A program made the position numbers and the translations under genes. A DNA stretch of 64,000 nucleotides from Lachnospiraceae bacterium. Lineage in GTDB: Bacteria > Bacillota > Clostridia > Lachnospirales > Lachnospiraceae. The DNA lies in the NCBI GenBank assembly GCA_022510565.1, contig JAFLTE010000008.1, positions 50,970 through 114,969 of the forward strand, in the 5' to 3' direction. This document shows positions 7,213 through 14,902 of this stretch, piece by piece; position 1 is the stretch's first letter, and each line of letters opens with the position of its first letter. A model generated the notes under the pieces. It was not told where the DNA came from. It was given only the letters and a program-made list of their open reading frames with translations, and did not search any database.

Positions 7213-7312
7213 AGCAAAAAGGTAGCGCTCGATCATTGGCACTACCTTTTATAGCTAAAGCAAAATCCCCTTTATGAAATAGCCGTCAATAGTCGACGGC
7301 TATTTCTTTTTT
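7213..7312 (+). ncRNA. Candidate agr-linked small RNA
   Basis: The 402-bp gap 6994-7395 contains no protein gene but has a promoter, two hairpins and a terminator in order. The predicted RNA of about 100 nt begins near 7213. It has a first hairpin (7217-7250: AAAAGGTAG pairing with CTACCTTTT, with a GC/GC extension and a ten-nt loop TCGATCATTG), a short unpaired link that includes AATCCCCTTTA, and a strong terminal hairpin (7276-7306). No ORF longer than a few codons with a ribosome binding site is visible. The geometry resembles RNAIII, which is divergent from the agr operon in staphylococci, but no sequence similarity is claimed. An alternative is an attenuated leader of tspO. Confidence 0.45.
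7276..7312 (+). terminator. Strong rho-independent terminator
   Basis: Plus-strand perfect 12-bp stem GAAATAGCCGTC / GACGGCTATTTC with a 7-nt loop and six Ts (7307-7312). No plus-strand protein gene lies upstream, so it must end the proposed small RNA or act as an attenuator ahead of tspO. Confidence 0.85.
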
Positions 7313-7395
7313 CCTTTTGAAGATTGTATAAGTTCCCTATACATATTTTCTTATTTTTAATCATATCTTGTACCAAAGCCCTTTAGGATATCATT

Positions 7396-7860
7396 ATGAA
7401 AATAAAAGATAAAAGCTCACTTGTCATCGCTATCCTGATTCCGATCGCTGTCGGAACTCTATCGGCCTTATTCAGCGGAAACATGCAGATTTATTCCCAA
7501 ATCAATAAACCCGCACTCAGTCCGCCGGGCATTCTCTTTCCAATCGTCTGGACGATACTCTACATACTCATGGGAATATCCTCCTACATTATATACGAAT
7601 CGGATAATCCAAATAAAGAAAGCGCATTAAGAACCTATGCGCTTCAATTGTTTTTTAATTTTTTCTGGAGTATTATTTTCTTCAGATTCAATCTGTATTT
7701 TACATCATTCGTGTGGCTGCTTGCATTAATCTTTTTGATTGTGAAAATGATTGTGCAGTTCTACCGAATCAAACCGATAGCCGCATACTTGCAGATACCC
7801 TATCTGCTGTGGTGTGTTTTTGCGGCATATCTGAATTTTATGATATTCAGGTTGAATTAA
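7396..7860 (+). CDS. tspO: TspO/MBR family membrane protein
   Basis: Five-helix membrane protein of 154 residues in the tryptophan-rich sensory protein / peripheral benzodiazepine receptor family; members bind porphyrins and affect stress responses, and the substrate here is unknown. Typical features are the loop-1 region QINKPALSPPGILFPIVWTI, a WTILYILMGIS helix, and the aromatic repeat FNFFWSIIFFRFNLYFTSFV. One of the few plus-strand genes. A modest AGGA ribosome binding site precedes the ATG; no clear promoter except the one at 7178 was found. Confidence 0.93.
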   Translation: MKIKDKSSLVIAILIPIAVGTLSALFSGNMQIYSQINKPALSPPGILFPIVWTILYILMGISSYIIYESDNPNKESALRTYALQLFFNFFWSIIFFRFNLYFTSFVWLLALIFLIVKMIVQFYRIKPIAAYLQIPYLLWCVFAAYLNFMIFRLN

Positions 7861-7882
7861 ATTAATCAAATATGATACTGCA

Positions 7883-7913
7883 TAAAAGGCGCCTGCATAA
7901 TTGCAAGCGCCTT
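7883..7913 (-). terminator. Terminator between convergent tspO and the DUF1905 gene
   Basis: Stem AAGGCGC / GCGCCTT (7886-7913) continued by TGCA / TGCA after a one-base mismatch, with a TAAT loop. On the minus strand it is followed by TTTTATG, so it mainly ends the gene at 7924-8595. Confidence 0.7.
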
Positions 7914-7923
7914 GAATCTATTT

Positions 7924-8595
7924 TTACTCTGTAACAACTTCCAGATATCCGACCATCTTAGCATGGTCGAACTCTTTAATTACGCCCAAATTCGGATCGT
8001 AGTACTGACCGTTATATCCTACCAGATAATGGCTGTATCTGCCCATCTTCTCCATGATAATACAGCAGTGCGGAAGCTCTACGGTCTTACCTAATGTGTA
8101 CACAATCTTATCCGCATGACGTAACCCAAGATATTCCAGTGTAGCAATCATCTTGCTCATATTCGCCTGCCACTCACGGCACTTCATAATATCACAAGCC
8201 TCATCCAGCGTCGTACCTGCAATCATGGCAATACAAGACTGACCACACAGTCCGTCCCAAGGCTGTGTCACCAGCTCAACACCGTCAATCTTGCGAATCG
8301 GATTCTCTGTGCTGTACGGACTGTCACCGCTCACACTTGTCACGTTACCGACAATCTCTATAGAAATCAAATATTTCTTACCCAATTCAACCTTGGATAA
8401 AGTCTCCTGGCTTACGGGAATATCGTAGTATCCCTGTCCTTTCGGAATAAGGTCACATATAAAGCACACGTCATCGAAGCACACCCTAACCGGAGCGTCT
8501 CCCACCTTCTCACATACTTCCCACACATTAAACGGTACGGCAATCGCATTCTCATTCTCTCTAAATTCTACTGTACCTTCAAATTCGTATTTCAT
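7924..8595 (-). CDS. DUF1905 domain fused to a papain-like (C39-type) cysteine peptidase domain
   Basis: A 223-residue cytoplasmic protein with no signal peptide. Residues 1-82 match the DUF1905 small beta-barrel pattern (VRVCFDDVCFICDLIPKGQG, ending LGKKYLISIEI). Residues 105-220 look like a C39-family papain fold: Gln111 and Cys117 in TQPWDGLCGQSCIAMIAG, His189 in RYSHYLVGYNG and Asp200 in YYDPNLG give a complete Gln-Cys-His-Asp set. The substrate is unknown. C39 domains usually cut double-glycine leaders when fused to ABC transporters; here there is no transporter. The gene has its own promoter and terminator and so is monocistronic. Domain assignment is from pattern recognition. Confidence 0.7.
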   Translation of the reverse strand: MKYEFEGTVEFRENENAIAVPFNVWEVCEKVGDAPVRVCFDDVCFICDLIPKGQGYYDIPVSQETLSKVELGKKYLISIEIVGNVTSVSGDSPYSTENPIRKIDGVELVTQPWDGLCGQSCIAMIAGTTLDEACDIMKCREWQANMSKMIATLEYLGLRHADKIVYTLGKTVELPHCCIIMEKMGRYSHYLVGYNGQYYDPNLGVIKEFDHAKMVGYLEVVTE

Positions 8596-8643
8596 ATAAC
8601 CCCACCTTTCTTGTTTCGCATAAACAAAACCTACAATGATTGT

Positions 8644-8672
8644 ATCATAAATGTATAGTTCTTAAAAGTCTA
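8644..8672 (-). promoter_or_regulatory. Promoter of the DUF1905/C39 gene
   Basis: Minus-strand TAGACT (-35; 8667-8672), 17-nt spacer, TATGAT (-10; 8644-8649), followed by an AAAGGTGGGG ribosome binding region before the ATG at 8595. Confidence 0.7.
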
Positions 8673-8680
8673 ATTTCTTG

Positions 8681-9802
8681 TCACTCATTGGACCAATCCC
8701 CAAAGCTGATATTCAGGTCTACATCCGTGCCGATTCCGTTTACCGCTCCCGTATCGGTATACTGCCATACCTTGAACTCATATGGGAAGTAAAACTTCTC
8801 GTCATAGTAGGCGAACCATTTATCGTAGTCCTCGAGTTTCTCTATATCAAGCATCAGCATAAATGTCTTGAGATTGCCGTAAATCATGGGTGTATATCCG
8901 GCATTCTTAATCTTCTCACAGAATGCAATACAATACTCTGTCCGCTCTTCCTTCGTCAAATCCTGCGTTCTTGCATTCGAATTGGACACCGCCTCCACGT
9001 CGATTACCACCGGACAATCTACTTTATACGGCTCTATCATGTCAAGCACGTACTGGGCTTCCTCTTCCGCTTCCGCTATACTTGTTGCCTGCGTAAAGAA
9101 ATACACACCTACATCAATATCGTTACGGCGCGCACCTTTGATATTATTCTCAAAAGTCGCGTCTTCCTGAATAACGCCCTCCGTGTAGCCCCTGATTCCA
9201 AGTCGGATAAAGGCATATTCTACACCATCGTCCGCAACCTTCTCCCAGTCAATCTTTCCCTGATATTTAGATACATCAATACCCTTGTGGGAAACCGCTT
9301 CGCCGTTCTCATAGTAAGTTATAACCTGATTCTCATCAATCTCAAGCTGTTCCGGATTATATGTATTGCGGGCAAGTTCATCCGAAATCGGGAAAAAGTA
9401 ATACTCGCCTGCGTCCACCACGACGATATCATTGGGATAAAAATACCTAAGCATCGCCGTAGCACCGTTTCCCGACAACATGAGTTCTTTAAGCTTATCA
9501 AGAAACTCTCCGCTTACTTCCTCGCTTGTCTCGGCAACTGCCTCCTCCACCGCACGGGCAATCATGGCATCCACCTCGTCTTGTGTGTAAGTGACCGTCT
9601 CATCCATACGGATTTCATCCAGTTCGTTCATAACCACCATATTCTCCATCTGGATTGCACGATACTTAAATACAAGCATCAGACTGATTGTAATTGCCAG
9701 AAGCGTGACCACGCACAGTATGATCGAGCCGAGCAGTATCCCATTCTCGCTTCTTCTGCGTTTCTTCTTATGTCTCTTGTTCTGAGCACTATTCTCCTGC
9801 AT
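8681..9802 (-). CDS. Membrane-anchored GH25 muramidase
   Basis: Glycoside hydrolase family 25 cleaves the MurNAc-GlcNAc bond of peptidoglycan. The 373-residue protein has a basic cytoplasmic N-terminus (KRHKKKRRRSENG), one transmembrane helix at about 22-46, an extracellular linker (about 60-170) with an acidic coiled part, and a GH25 domain from about 170 to the end. Catalytic motifs are GIDVSKYQGKIDWEKV and CPVVIDVEAVS (Asp and Glu), with YGNLKTFMLMLDIE later. Being membrane-tethered, it probably remodels nascent wall. A second GH25 gene with a different layout is at 54571-55698. Confidence 0.92.
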   Translation of the reverse strand: MQENSAQNKRHKKKRRRSENGILLGSIILCVVTLLAITISLMLVFKYRAIQMENMVVMNELDEIRMDETVTYTQDEVDAMIARAVEEAVAETSEEVSGEFLDKLKELMLSGNGATAMLRYFYPNDIVVVDAGEYYFFPISDELARNTYNPEQLEIDENQVITYYENGEAVSHKGIDVSKYQGKIDWEKVADDGVEYAFIRLGIRGYTEGVIQEDATFENNIKGARRNDIDVGVYFFTQATSIAEAEEEAQYVLDMIEPYKVDCPVVIDVEAVSNSNARTQDLTKEERTEYCIAFCEKIKNAGYTPMIYGNLKTFMLMLDIEKLEDYDKWFAYYDEKFYFPYEFKVWQYTDTGAVNGIGTDVDLNISFGDWSNE

Positions 9803-9844
9803 ATACTCTCCCCATGTCTATGTTTTGATTCATTCTCGTGTATC

Positions 9845-10729
9845 TTAAATCCGTTCGCCGAAGTAACTCTTATATCCCTCTCCGAAAATCTCCGAGGCGC
9901 TCGTAATAATCATAAAGGAGTCAGCGTCTTCCTCCCGCACAATACTTTCCACACGGGGGAACACTGTTTTCTTCACAGCGCACATGAGCACCTGTTTCTC
10001 ATCTCCGCTGTATGCCCCATGTCCGCTGATCAAGGTCAGTCCGATATCCAACTCCTTTAGGATACGACTCGTAATCTCCTGTGGTTTATTGCTGATAATA
10101 TATAAAAGCTTCGCCTCATCCCTGCCGTAAAGCACCACATCCAGCGCAAAGGACGTGCAGCTTACCGTAATGGCTGCATAGAGCGCCGCGTCAATATCGC
10201 GAAATACAATTCCGGACAGGGTCACCACAAAGGCATCCGCAATAAAGAACAGATTACCGGTTTTTAAGTGTGGCAGTCTTAATCGCAATGCTTTTACAAT
10301 AATATCCATACCTCCCGAAGTGGCACCCGCTTTAAAGATTACGCCGATTGATATCGCCGACAGGATGCCTCCTGCTACCGCTGCTAACAGTCTATCATAA
10401 GTTGCCGCGTGAAAGGATGATAAAATATTGGTAAATGCGGAAATAAGCGCTGTGGCATAAATCGTTGACAGTGTAAAGCCAAACCCAAACTTCCATATAG
10501 CAAACAGCAGGATTGGGATGTTTAAAATCAAAATGAGCGTACCTGTACTTACAGGAATCACTCTGCTCAGTATAACCGATATACCGGTCACACCGCCGGG
10601 TGCAATATTATTCGGGTCAATAAACAGGCTGACACCCACCGCATAAACAAAAGCCGCCACTGTTATAACAATATATTTCTTTAACCATTGTATCTTGCGT
10701 TTTATTGATTCTTTTTTATTAAGAGCCAT
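9845..10729 (-). CDS. YitT family membrane protein (DUF161/DUF2179)
   Basis: Five or six transmembrane segments occupy about residues 15-205 (TVAAFVYAVGVSLFIDPNNI opens the DUF161 region, with the family signature NIAPGGVTGISVIL). A C-terminal DUF2179 domain follows (about 210-290; YIISNKPQEITSRILKELDIG). The family is widespread in Firmicutes and its function is not established. I prefer the ATG at 10729 because an AAGGAGTG ribosome binding site lies ten nt ahead; an in-frame upstream GTG at 10756 has none. Confidence 0.9.
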   Translation of the reverse strand: MALNKKESIKRKIQWLKKYIVITVAAFVYAVGVSLFIDPNNIAPGGVTGISVILSRVIPVSTGTLILILNIPILLFAIWKFGFGFTLSTIYATALISAFTNILSSFHAATYDRLLAAVAGGILSAISIGVIFKAGATSGGMDIIVKALRLRLPHLKTGNLFFIADAFVVTLSGIVFRDIDAALYAAITVSCTSFALDVVLYGRDEAKLLYIISNKPQEITSRILKELDIGLTLISGHGAYSGDEKQVLMCAVKKTVFPRVESIVREEDADSFMIITSASEIFGEGYKSYFGERI

Positions 10730-10811
10730 GTCATGTTCACTCCTTGCCACGGGCACTTTTATTTAGCATATCCTGTTTCGCGCAATTCATGCAATATACG
10801 GACCCTGCTTA

Positions 10812-11633
10812 CTATTTGGAAAAATAGGCAAAAAGCGCTGTAATATCGTCTCCGCAACCCAACTCACTGGTTTCATTCAACCAGTCTTTCAGGCTGTCCG
10901 CTACGGCTTGTGCTCCATGCTTGCGCAGCAACTTATAGTAATCGCTACAGGTTTTCTGAAACTCTTCCTCGCTCTTGTAGCTGTTTGCCATACCATCCGA
11001 GGAAAGCATATACATCACCGGAAGCTTCTGCACCCCTTCTTTTTTCTTGATTCGGGTAATCACCTTACGCCATGCCTCGGGCTTGCTGAGGGAATGTGTC
11101 TCCGTCCCGAGAATCTTATCCGCTTCAATCACGTTCTGCACACCTGCCTCCGACACTTCCATAATATCGCCGTCGCCAAGCTGAAATGCAAAGAGGAATT
11201 CTGCCGTAATCACCAGCCCGATCAATGTGCTTCCGTATAATTTATATACAGCATTCTTGTCTTTATTTCCATCCGAATCCAAAACAATTTCCCGCTTGTT
11301 ATTGGAATGAGTCTTCAATATTCTGCGTTTCCACTCCGTGTCTATCGCCTGTGCTACCTTCGTGTCACCCTCACGCTTTAAAAACGTCAAAAGCATTTCC
11401 GGCTGCTTGGCATACGTATCCAGATAATCCTCCATAATCTTGCAAAACACATTCACGGCTATATCTGCGCCGGTCTTACTGTAAGGACAAGAATCACTGC
11501 CGTGTCCGTCCGCCACCGCCAATATAACCGTATTTTCATCTTTTTCAATCTTCTTCAGACTATCCTGGCATTCTTTGCCGCTTCTTACATGGGATGCTCC
11601 CTGCACAGACTCCCCGAATACGCTTCGCGTCAT
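10812..11633 (-). CDS. PP2C-family protein serine/threonine phosphatase
   Basis: Metal-dependent phosphatase of about 273 residues. Motifs in order are SHVRSGKECQDS near the start, ILAVADGHGSDSCPYSKTGA (metal-binding Asp and the DGHG signature, about 37-57), GSTLIGLVITAEFLFAFQLG (GDGD follows, about 155-165), LSSDGMANS and GCGDDITALFAYF at the end. It directly follows the vWA gene (start codon 15 nt inside its end region) and belongs to a four-gene cassette with a vWA protein, an LRR protein and a kinase, matching the published TerY-P triad, in which it would reverse phosphorylation by the kinase at 13556. I take the ATG at 11633; an upstream TTG would add seven residues. Confidence 0.9.
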   Translation of the reverse strand: MTRSVFGESVQGASHVRSGKECQDSLKKIEKDENTVILAVADGHGSDSCPYSKTGADIAVNVFCKIMEDYLDTYAKQPEMLLTFLKREGDTKVAQAIDTEWKRRILKTHSNNKREIVLDSDGNKDKNAVYKLYGSTLIGLVITAEFLFAFQLGDGDIMEVSEAGVQNVIEADKILGTETHSLSKPEAWRKVITRIKKKEGVQKLPVMYMLSSDGMANSYKSEEEFQKTCSDYYKLLRKHGAQAVADSLKDWLNETSELGCGDDITALFAYFSK

Positions 11634-11647
11634 ATGCAACACCCTTT

Positions 11648-12370
11648 CTACCAAACATCGCCATCCTGAATATCGTCTAAATCGGGAAGTCGACCTCCCA
11701 TATCAACAATAACAGGAGTAGGCTTTCCGTCCTCGCCTGCTTCACCCGCATCCGACGCAATACTTGCCGGTGCCGACACCAGAGATGCCGCCGTGGATGC
11801 CCACTTAATCATCTTGGTTAGCGCAGCCGCATTATTGGCCTGCAGTACCAGCTCCTTATTGCCGGTAAACTCTTCCAACACGGCATCATCCGCATCCTGT
11901 CCGATGGAAATCGCTATCTTAACCGCTTTCTTGCCCCACGGCAGTTTCTTTAATTCCGCCAGCGATTTCTTATAATCGTCTGTAGGCTGTCCGTCAGACA
12001 ACAAAACAAGTACAGGCGGCAATGCCCTATCCGACATAGGCGGTATCGTAAGCTGTGCTGCCAAGAGCTCAAAGGCTTTACCCAAGTCGGTTACACCTTC
12101 CGCCGTCAAATCATCCCACGCGAAGTCTTCCACATTCACCGGATTGCTTGTAACCCAGGACGCACCTGTAGAGAATTTGAGCGTGCGAATCATAAGCTGT
12201 GCATTCGGATTGTTCTCAGCCGCAGCCACCATCTCCGGTATAGTCGACTGAATAGCATGATTTACAGTTCCGATTTTCTCACCGTACATGGAGCCGGAGC
12301 AATCTACAATCCAAAAGAAATGTAACGGTCTGCTTGCCAGTTCTCCTCCCGGTCTTTTCATTGCTGCCAT
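11648..12370 (-). CDS. TerY-like von Willebrand factor A domain protein
   Basis: A cytoplasmic 240-residue vWA protein. The MIDAS metal site is visible as FFWIVDCSGSMYGEKIG (DxSxS, Asp23), with the conserved Thr region GVTDLGKAFELLA and the third motif PVLVLLSDGQPTDDYKKSL. The final 50 residues are low in complexity and acidic. TerY proteins occur with tellurite-resistance gene clusters and in kinase/phosphatase triads, acting as a metal-dependent scaffold. It is translated just ahead of the PP2C gene and is the third gene in the operon. Confidence 0.88.
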   Translation of the reverse strand: MAAMKRPGGELASRPLHFFWIVDCSGSMYGEKIGTVNHAIQSTIPEMVAAAENNPNAQLMIRTLKFSTGASWVTSNPVNVEDFAWDDLTAEGVTDLGKAFELLAAQLTIPPMSDRALPPVLVLLSDGQPTDDYKKSLAELKKLPWGKKAVKIAISIGQDADDAVLEEFTGNKELVLQANNAAALTKMIKWASTAASLVSAPASIASDAGEAGEDGKPTPVIVDMGGRLPDLDDIQDGDVW

Positions 12371-12382
12371 AGTATTCCCTCC

Positions 12383-13546
12383 TTAAATCTGTGCCTTAGC
12401 GCATTTAATTTGTTGTTTTCTCGCATAGCTCATAGCATATGAGCCTGCATTGCATAATATCGTGAAATCCATATGTCTGTCATCGGGCTGCCCGAATGTC
12501 TGCAGAAATCCGTTTCCTTTTCCGCCGCCGATTTCATTGACAGAATCCGGTATATAGATGCTCTCCATACTTCTGCAGCCTGCAAACGCGCCCTGCTCGA
12601 TACTGCTTACGCCTTCCGGCAGAACAACGTTCTTTAACGACTCGCATCCCTCGAAAGCTTCCATCCCCACCACTCTTAAATCCTGCGGAAAAACCACTTC
12701 CTGCAGACTCTTACACCAACAGAAAGCATATTGCTTAATCTCTTTCAGCCCATCCGGAAGCACAACTCTTCTTAATCTGTTACATCCGGAAAAAGCATAT
12801 TCGCCAATGTACTTCACACTGTCCGGTATAACGACCTCTTCCAGTGCGGTGTACTCAAAAGTGCCTTCCAATTTCGTCATGGTGCCTAAGATTTTCGGGC
12901 ATCCTGTAGGGTCTGTTGTGCCGATGCGCTTGAGAGTTCTCGGCAGTACCACTTCTTTTAATTCCTTACAATTTATGAATACGCCGTTTCCCAGAACCTC
13001 AATTCCTTCCGAAACAACAATCTTCTCGATACCGACACATCCCTTAAAAGCGTGGTTTCCCACCTCTGTGACCCTTTTGCCGTCCACCATGTTGGGAATC
13101 GTCACCACAGTATCATCGAAGTCTATGAATCGAAGAAGCTTAACGCCCCGAGGTGTTTCTTCATACTCGTAGGCGCTGCTGCTCTCTGATTCAACCCACT
13201 CGATTTCGCTCTCCGAGACTTCATCTTCTTCCTCATCAGCGGCATCCGTATCAAGCTGCAATCCCATAGCTCTGGCCCATGTAAGGACTGCATCTTCGGC
13301 GCTCCCGGTCTGTATGCCGTACCCTTGACTGACAGACTTCACGTAGCGGTGCAGTGCCAACCTGTCAAGTGTAGCCGTGTTCTGCATTTCATCTACAATC
13401 CCGTCGTCAAACACCATCAGTAATATATTTCTTTTCAGTCTGTCCTGCGGATAAAAATCCGAGAACAGAGCCTGCAATTTCTTTCGGTCCAAGAGAGCGT
13501 CAGGATAATCTTTTATGATTCTCGCTAATATTCTATGATCCTCCAT
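12383..13546 (-). CDS. BspA-type leucine-rich repeat protein
   Basis: A 387-residue cytoplasmic protein (no signal peptide). The N-terminal 120 residues are helical and acidic (EEEDEVSESEIEWVESESSS). The rest comprises about seven LRR_5/BspA repeats of 23 residues, recognisable by repeated GCxxLxxVVLPxxLxxIxxxAFxxC, for example YAFSGCNRLRRVVLPDGLKE and EAFEGCESLKNVVLPEGVSS. Most BspA-like proteins are surface adhesins, so an intracellular one inside a kinase-phosphatase-vWA operon is unusual. It probably serves as a protein-binding platform or as the target of the kinase; this is inferred from context. Confidence 0.85.
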   Translation of the reverse strand: MEDHRILARIIKDYPDALLDRKKLQALFSDFYPQDRLKRNILLMVFDDGIVDEMQNTATLDRLALHRYVKSVSQGYGIQTGSAEDAVLTWARAMGLQLDTDAADEEEDEVSESEIEWVESESSSAYEYEETPRGVKLLRFIDFDDTVVTIPNMVDGKRVTEVGNHAFKGCVGIEKIVVSEGIEVLGNGVFINCKELKEVVLPRTLKRIGTTDPTGCPKILGTMTKLEGTFEYTALEEVVIPDSVKYIGEYAFSGCNRLRRVVLPDGLKEIKQYAFCWCKSLQEVVFPQDLRVVGMEAFEGCESLKNVVLPEGVSSIEQGAFAGCRSMESIYIPDSVNEIGGGKGNGFLQTFGQPDDRHMDFTILCNAGSYAMSYARKQQIKCAKAQI

Positions 13547-13555
13547 ACAGCCTCC

Positions 13556-14869
13556 TTATTGGAATTCTCCCTTCAACTGTCCGAAATCAATCTTCACATC
13601 TTTGGCTATTGCCGCAGAGCGGCCTTCCTCAACGGGAACCTGCGTACCGTCTGCCTTGATATAAGTCCAGTTCTGCTTGGTGAGATTTCTGATTCCCCAC
13701 AAGTTGGGATTATTCGGATTCTGCACCACTTCACCCACCACGGTTTCCATATCATGTTCTCCGTCTATATGATGTTTATAAAGTTTGGTGTTATTCATGA
13801 GCAAAACCGTACTTCTGCCGATAACAATCTTGGTCGGAACCGTCACTGCCTTCTGGCATCCCCAACAGGTGTGCGCCACGCCATTTATCTCCTTCTGTGC
13901 ATCATAGAATACCTCCGAGCCGCAGCTTGGACATACAATGATACCGGACATAAGATTTGCAATCGTTTCCATCCACTTCGCTTCGGTAATTCTGCGATTA
14001 GGCTGCTTTAATCCCACAGTAAACGAGGTGATAAACAAATCCTTCAGCTGCTGCGGGTACAAATCCCAGAATACAAGCGCGTTGTCCTGATATCCTGCGA
14101 GGGGTCTGTTATCTTTATTGTCCGGATCGAAAATGAATAAAGGATCCGTACCGTACAATTGATTCATGGCAGGAACATCCATGCACTTAATCTGTGCTTC
14201 CCGCTTACCCTCCAACGGATGATTTAACATAAACATATAGAATAACAATACAGCGAGGGAAAACAAATCGGTATTTCTCGACGGCTTCGCCTGACCAAGC
14301 ACGATTTCGGGCGCCATGAATCGGGGTGTTCCGTAGATACCGCTTTTTGCACCGTTGTAAGAGACATTGTCATTATCACATATTAGTACGTCCCCTGTAT
14401 CCGGGTCGAAGAATACGTTTCCAAAAGAGATATCCCGATAGCTGTATCCCTTGGCATGCAGCGCGTTATATCCTTTGGTCAGATTATATGCCGCTCTGCA
14501 CAGGCAGTAAAAGGAAGGCTCCGCTCTTCTCTTCATCATGTCCACAATGCTTTTGTAATTCTTCGGTCGAAGCGGCATGATATATCCGAAAGATTCTCCC
14601 TTCGCTTTATATATCATGTCCTGTGGCCATAAGAAAGAAACATCGGGTTGACCTTTCTGAATCAGATTATCCAAAATTTCTTTCTGACTCTCCGTTGCGG
14701 TATTCTTATAATACCACTTTAAAGCATAAGATTTTCCCTTATGCTCTACTTCGTATACTTCTCCCTGTCCGCCCGAACCGAGAAGCTGCAGCACTTTATA
14801 TTTATTTCCACTCTCGGAAATAAGTGGTGTTCCGCTCTTTAACTGTCCGTCCATAATCATTTTCTCCAT
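13556..14869 (-). CDS. Serine/threonine protein kinase with C-terminal zinc ribbon (TerY-P triad)
   Basis: A 437-residue soluble kinase. The P-loop is GSGGQGEVYE (31-40) and the ATP lysine is Lys51 in SYALKWYYKN. The catalytic loop is GYSYRDISFGNVFFD: Asp146 and Asn151 are present but the usual His is Tyr144. The DFG motif is replaced by CDNDNVS (Asp165 kept). The activation segment ends GTPRFMAPEIV. A four-cysteine zinc ribbon follows (CPSC at 313-316, CWGC at 335-338), then a small beta-rich domain. This layout fits the kinase of the TerY-P triad. It is the first gene of its operon; a start at the fourth codon (ATG with GGAG nine nt ahead) is also possible. Confidence 0.88.
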   Translation of the reverse strand: MEKMIMDGQLKSGTPLISESGNKYKVLQLLGSGGQGEVYEVEHKGKSYALKWYYKNTATESQKEILDNLIQKGQPDVSFLWPQDMIYKAKGESFGYIMPLRPKNYKSIVDMMKRRAEPSFYCLCRAAYNLTKGYNALHAKGYSYRDISFGNVFFDPDTGDVLICDNDNVSYNGAKSGIYGTPRFMAPEIVLGQAKPSRNTDLFSLAVLLFYMFMLNHPLEGKREAQIKCMDVPAMNQLYGTDPLFIFDPDNKDNRPLAGYQDNALVFWDLYPQQLKDLFITSFTVGLKQPNRRITEAKWMETIANLMSGIIVCPSCGSEVFYDAQKEINGVAHTCWGCQKAVTVPTKIVIGRSTVLLMNNTKLYKHHIDGEHDMETVVGEVVQNPNNPNLWGIRNLTKQNWTYIKADGTQVPVEEGRSAAIAKDVKIDFGQLKGEFQ

Positions 14870-14902
14870 TCTAGACTCTCAGGCTCGCACCTACAGCGCT
14901 CC

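Noticed and set aside
8678..10060. 460-residue plus-strand ORF
   Set aside because: It is antisense to the GH25 gene and part of the YitT gene, both with clear motifs, and its translation shows no domain.
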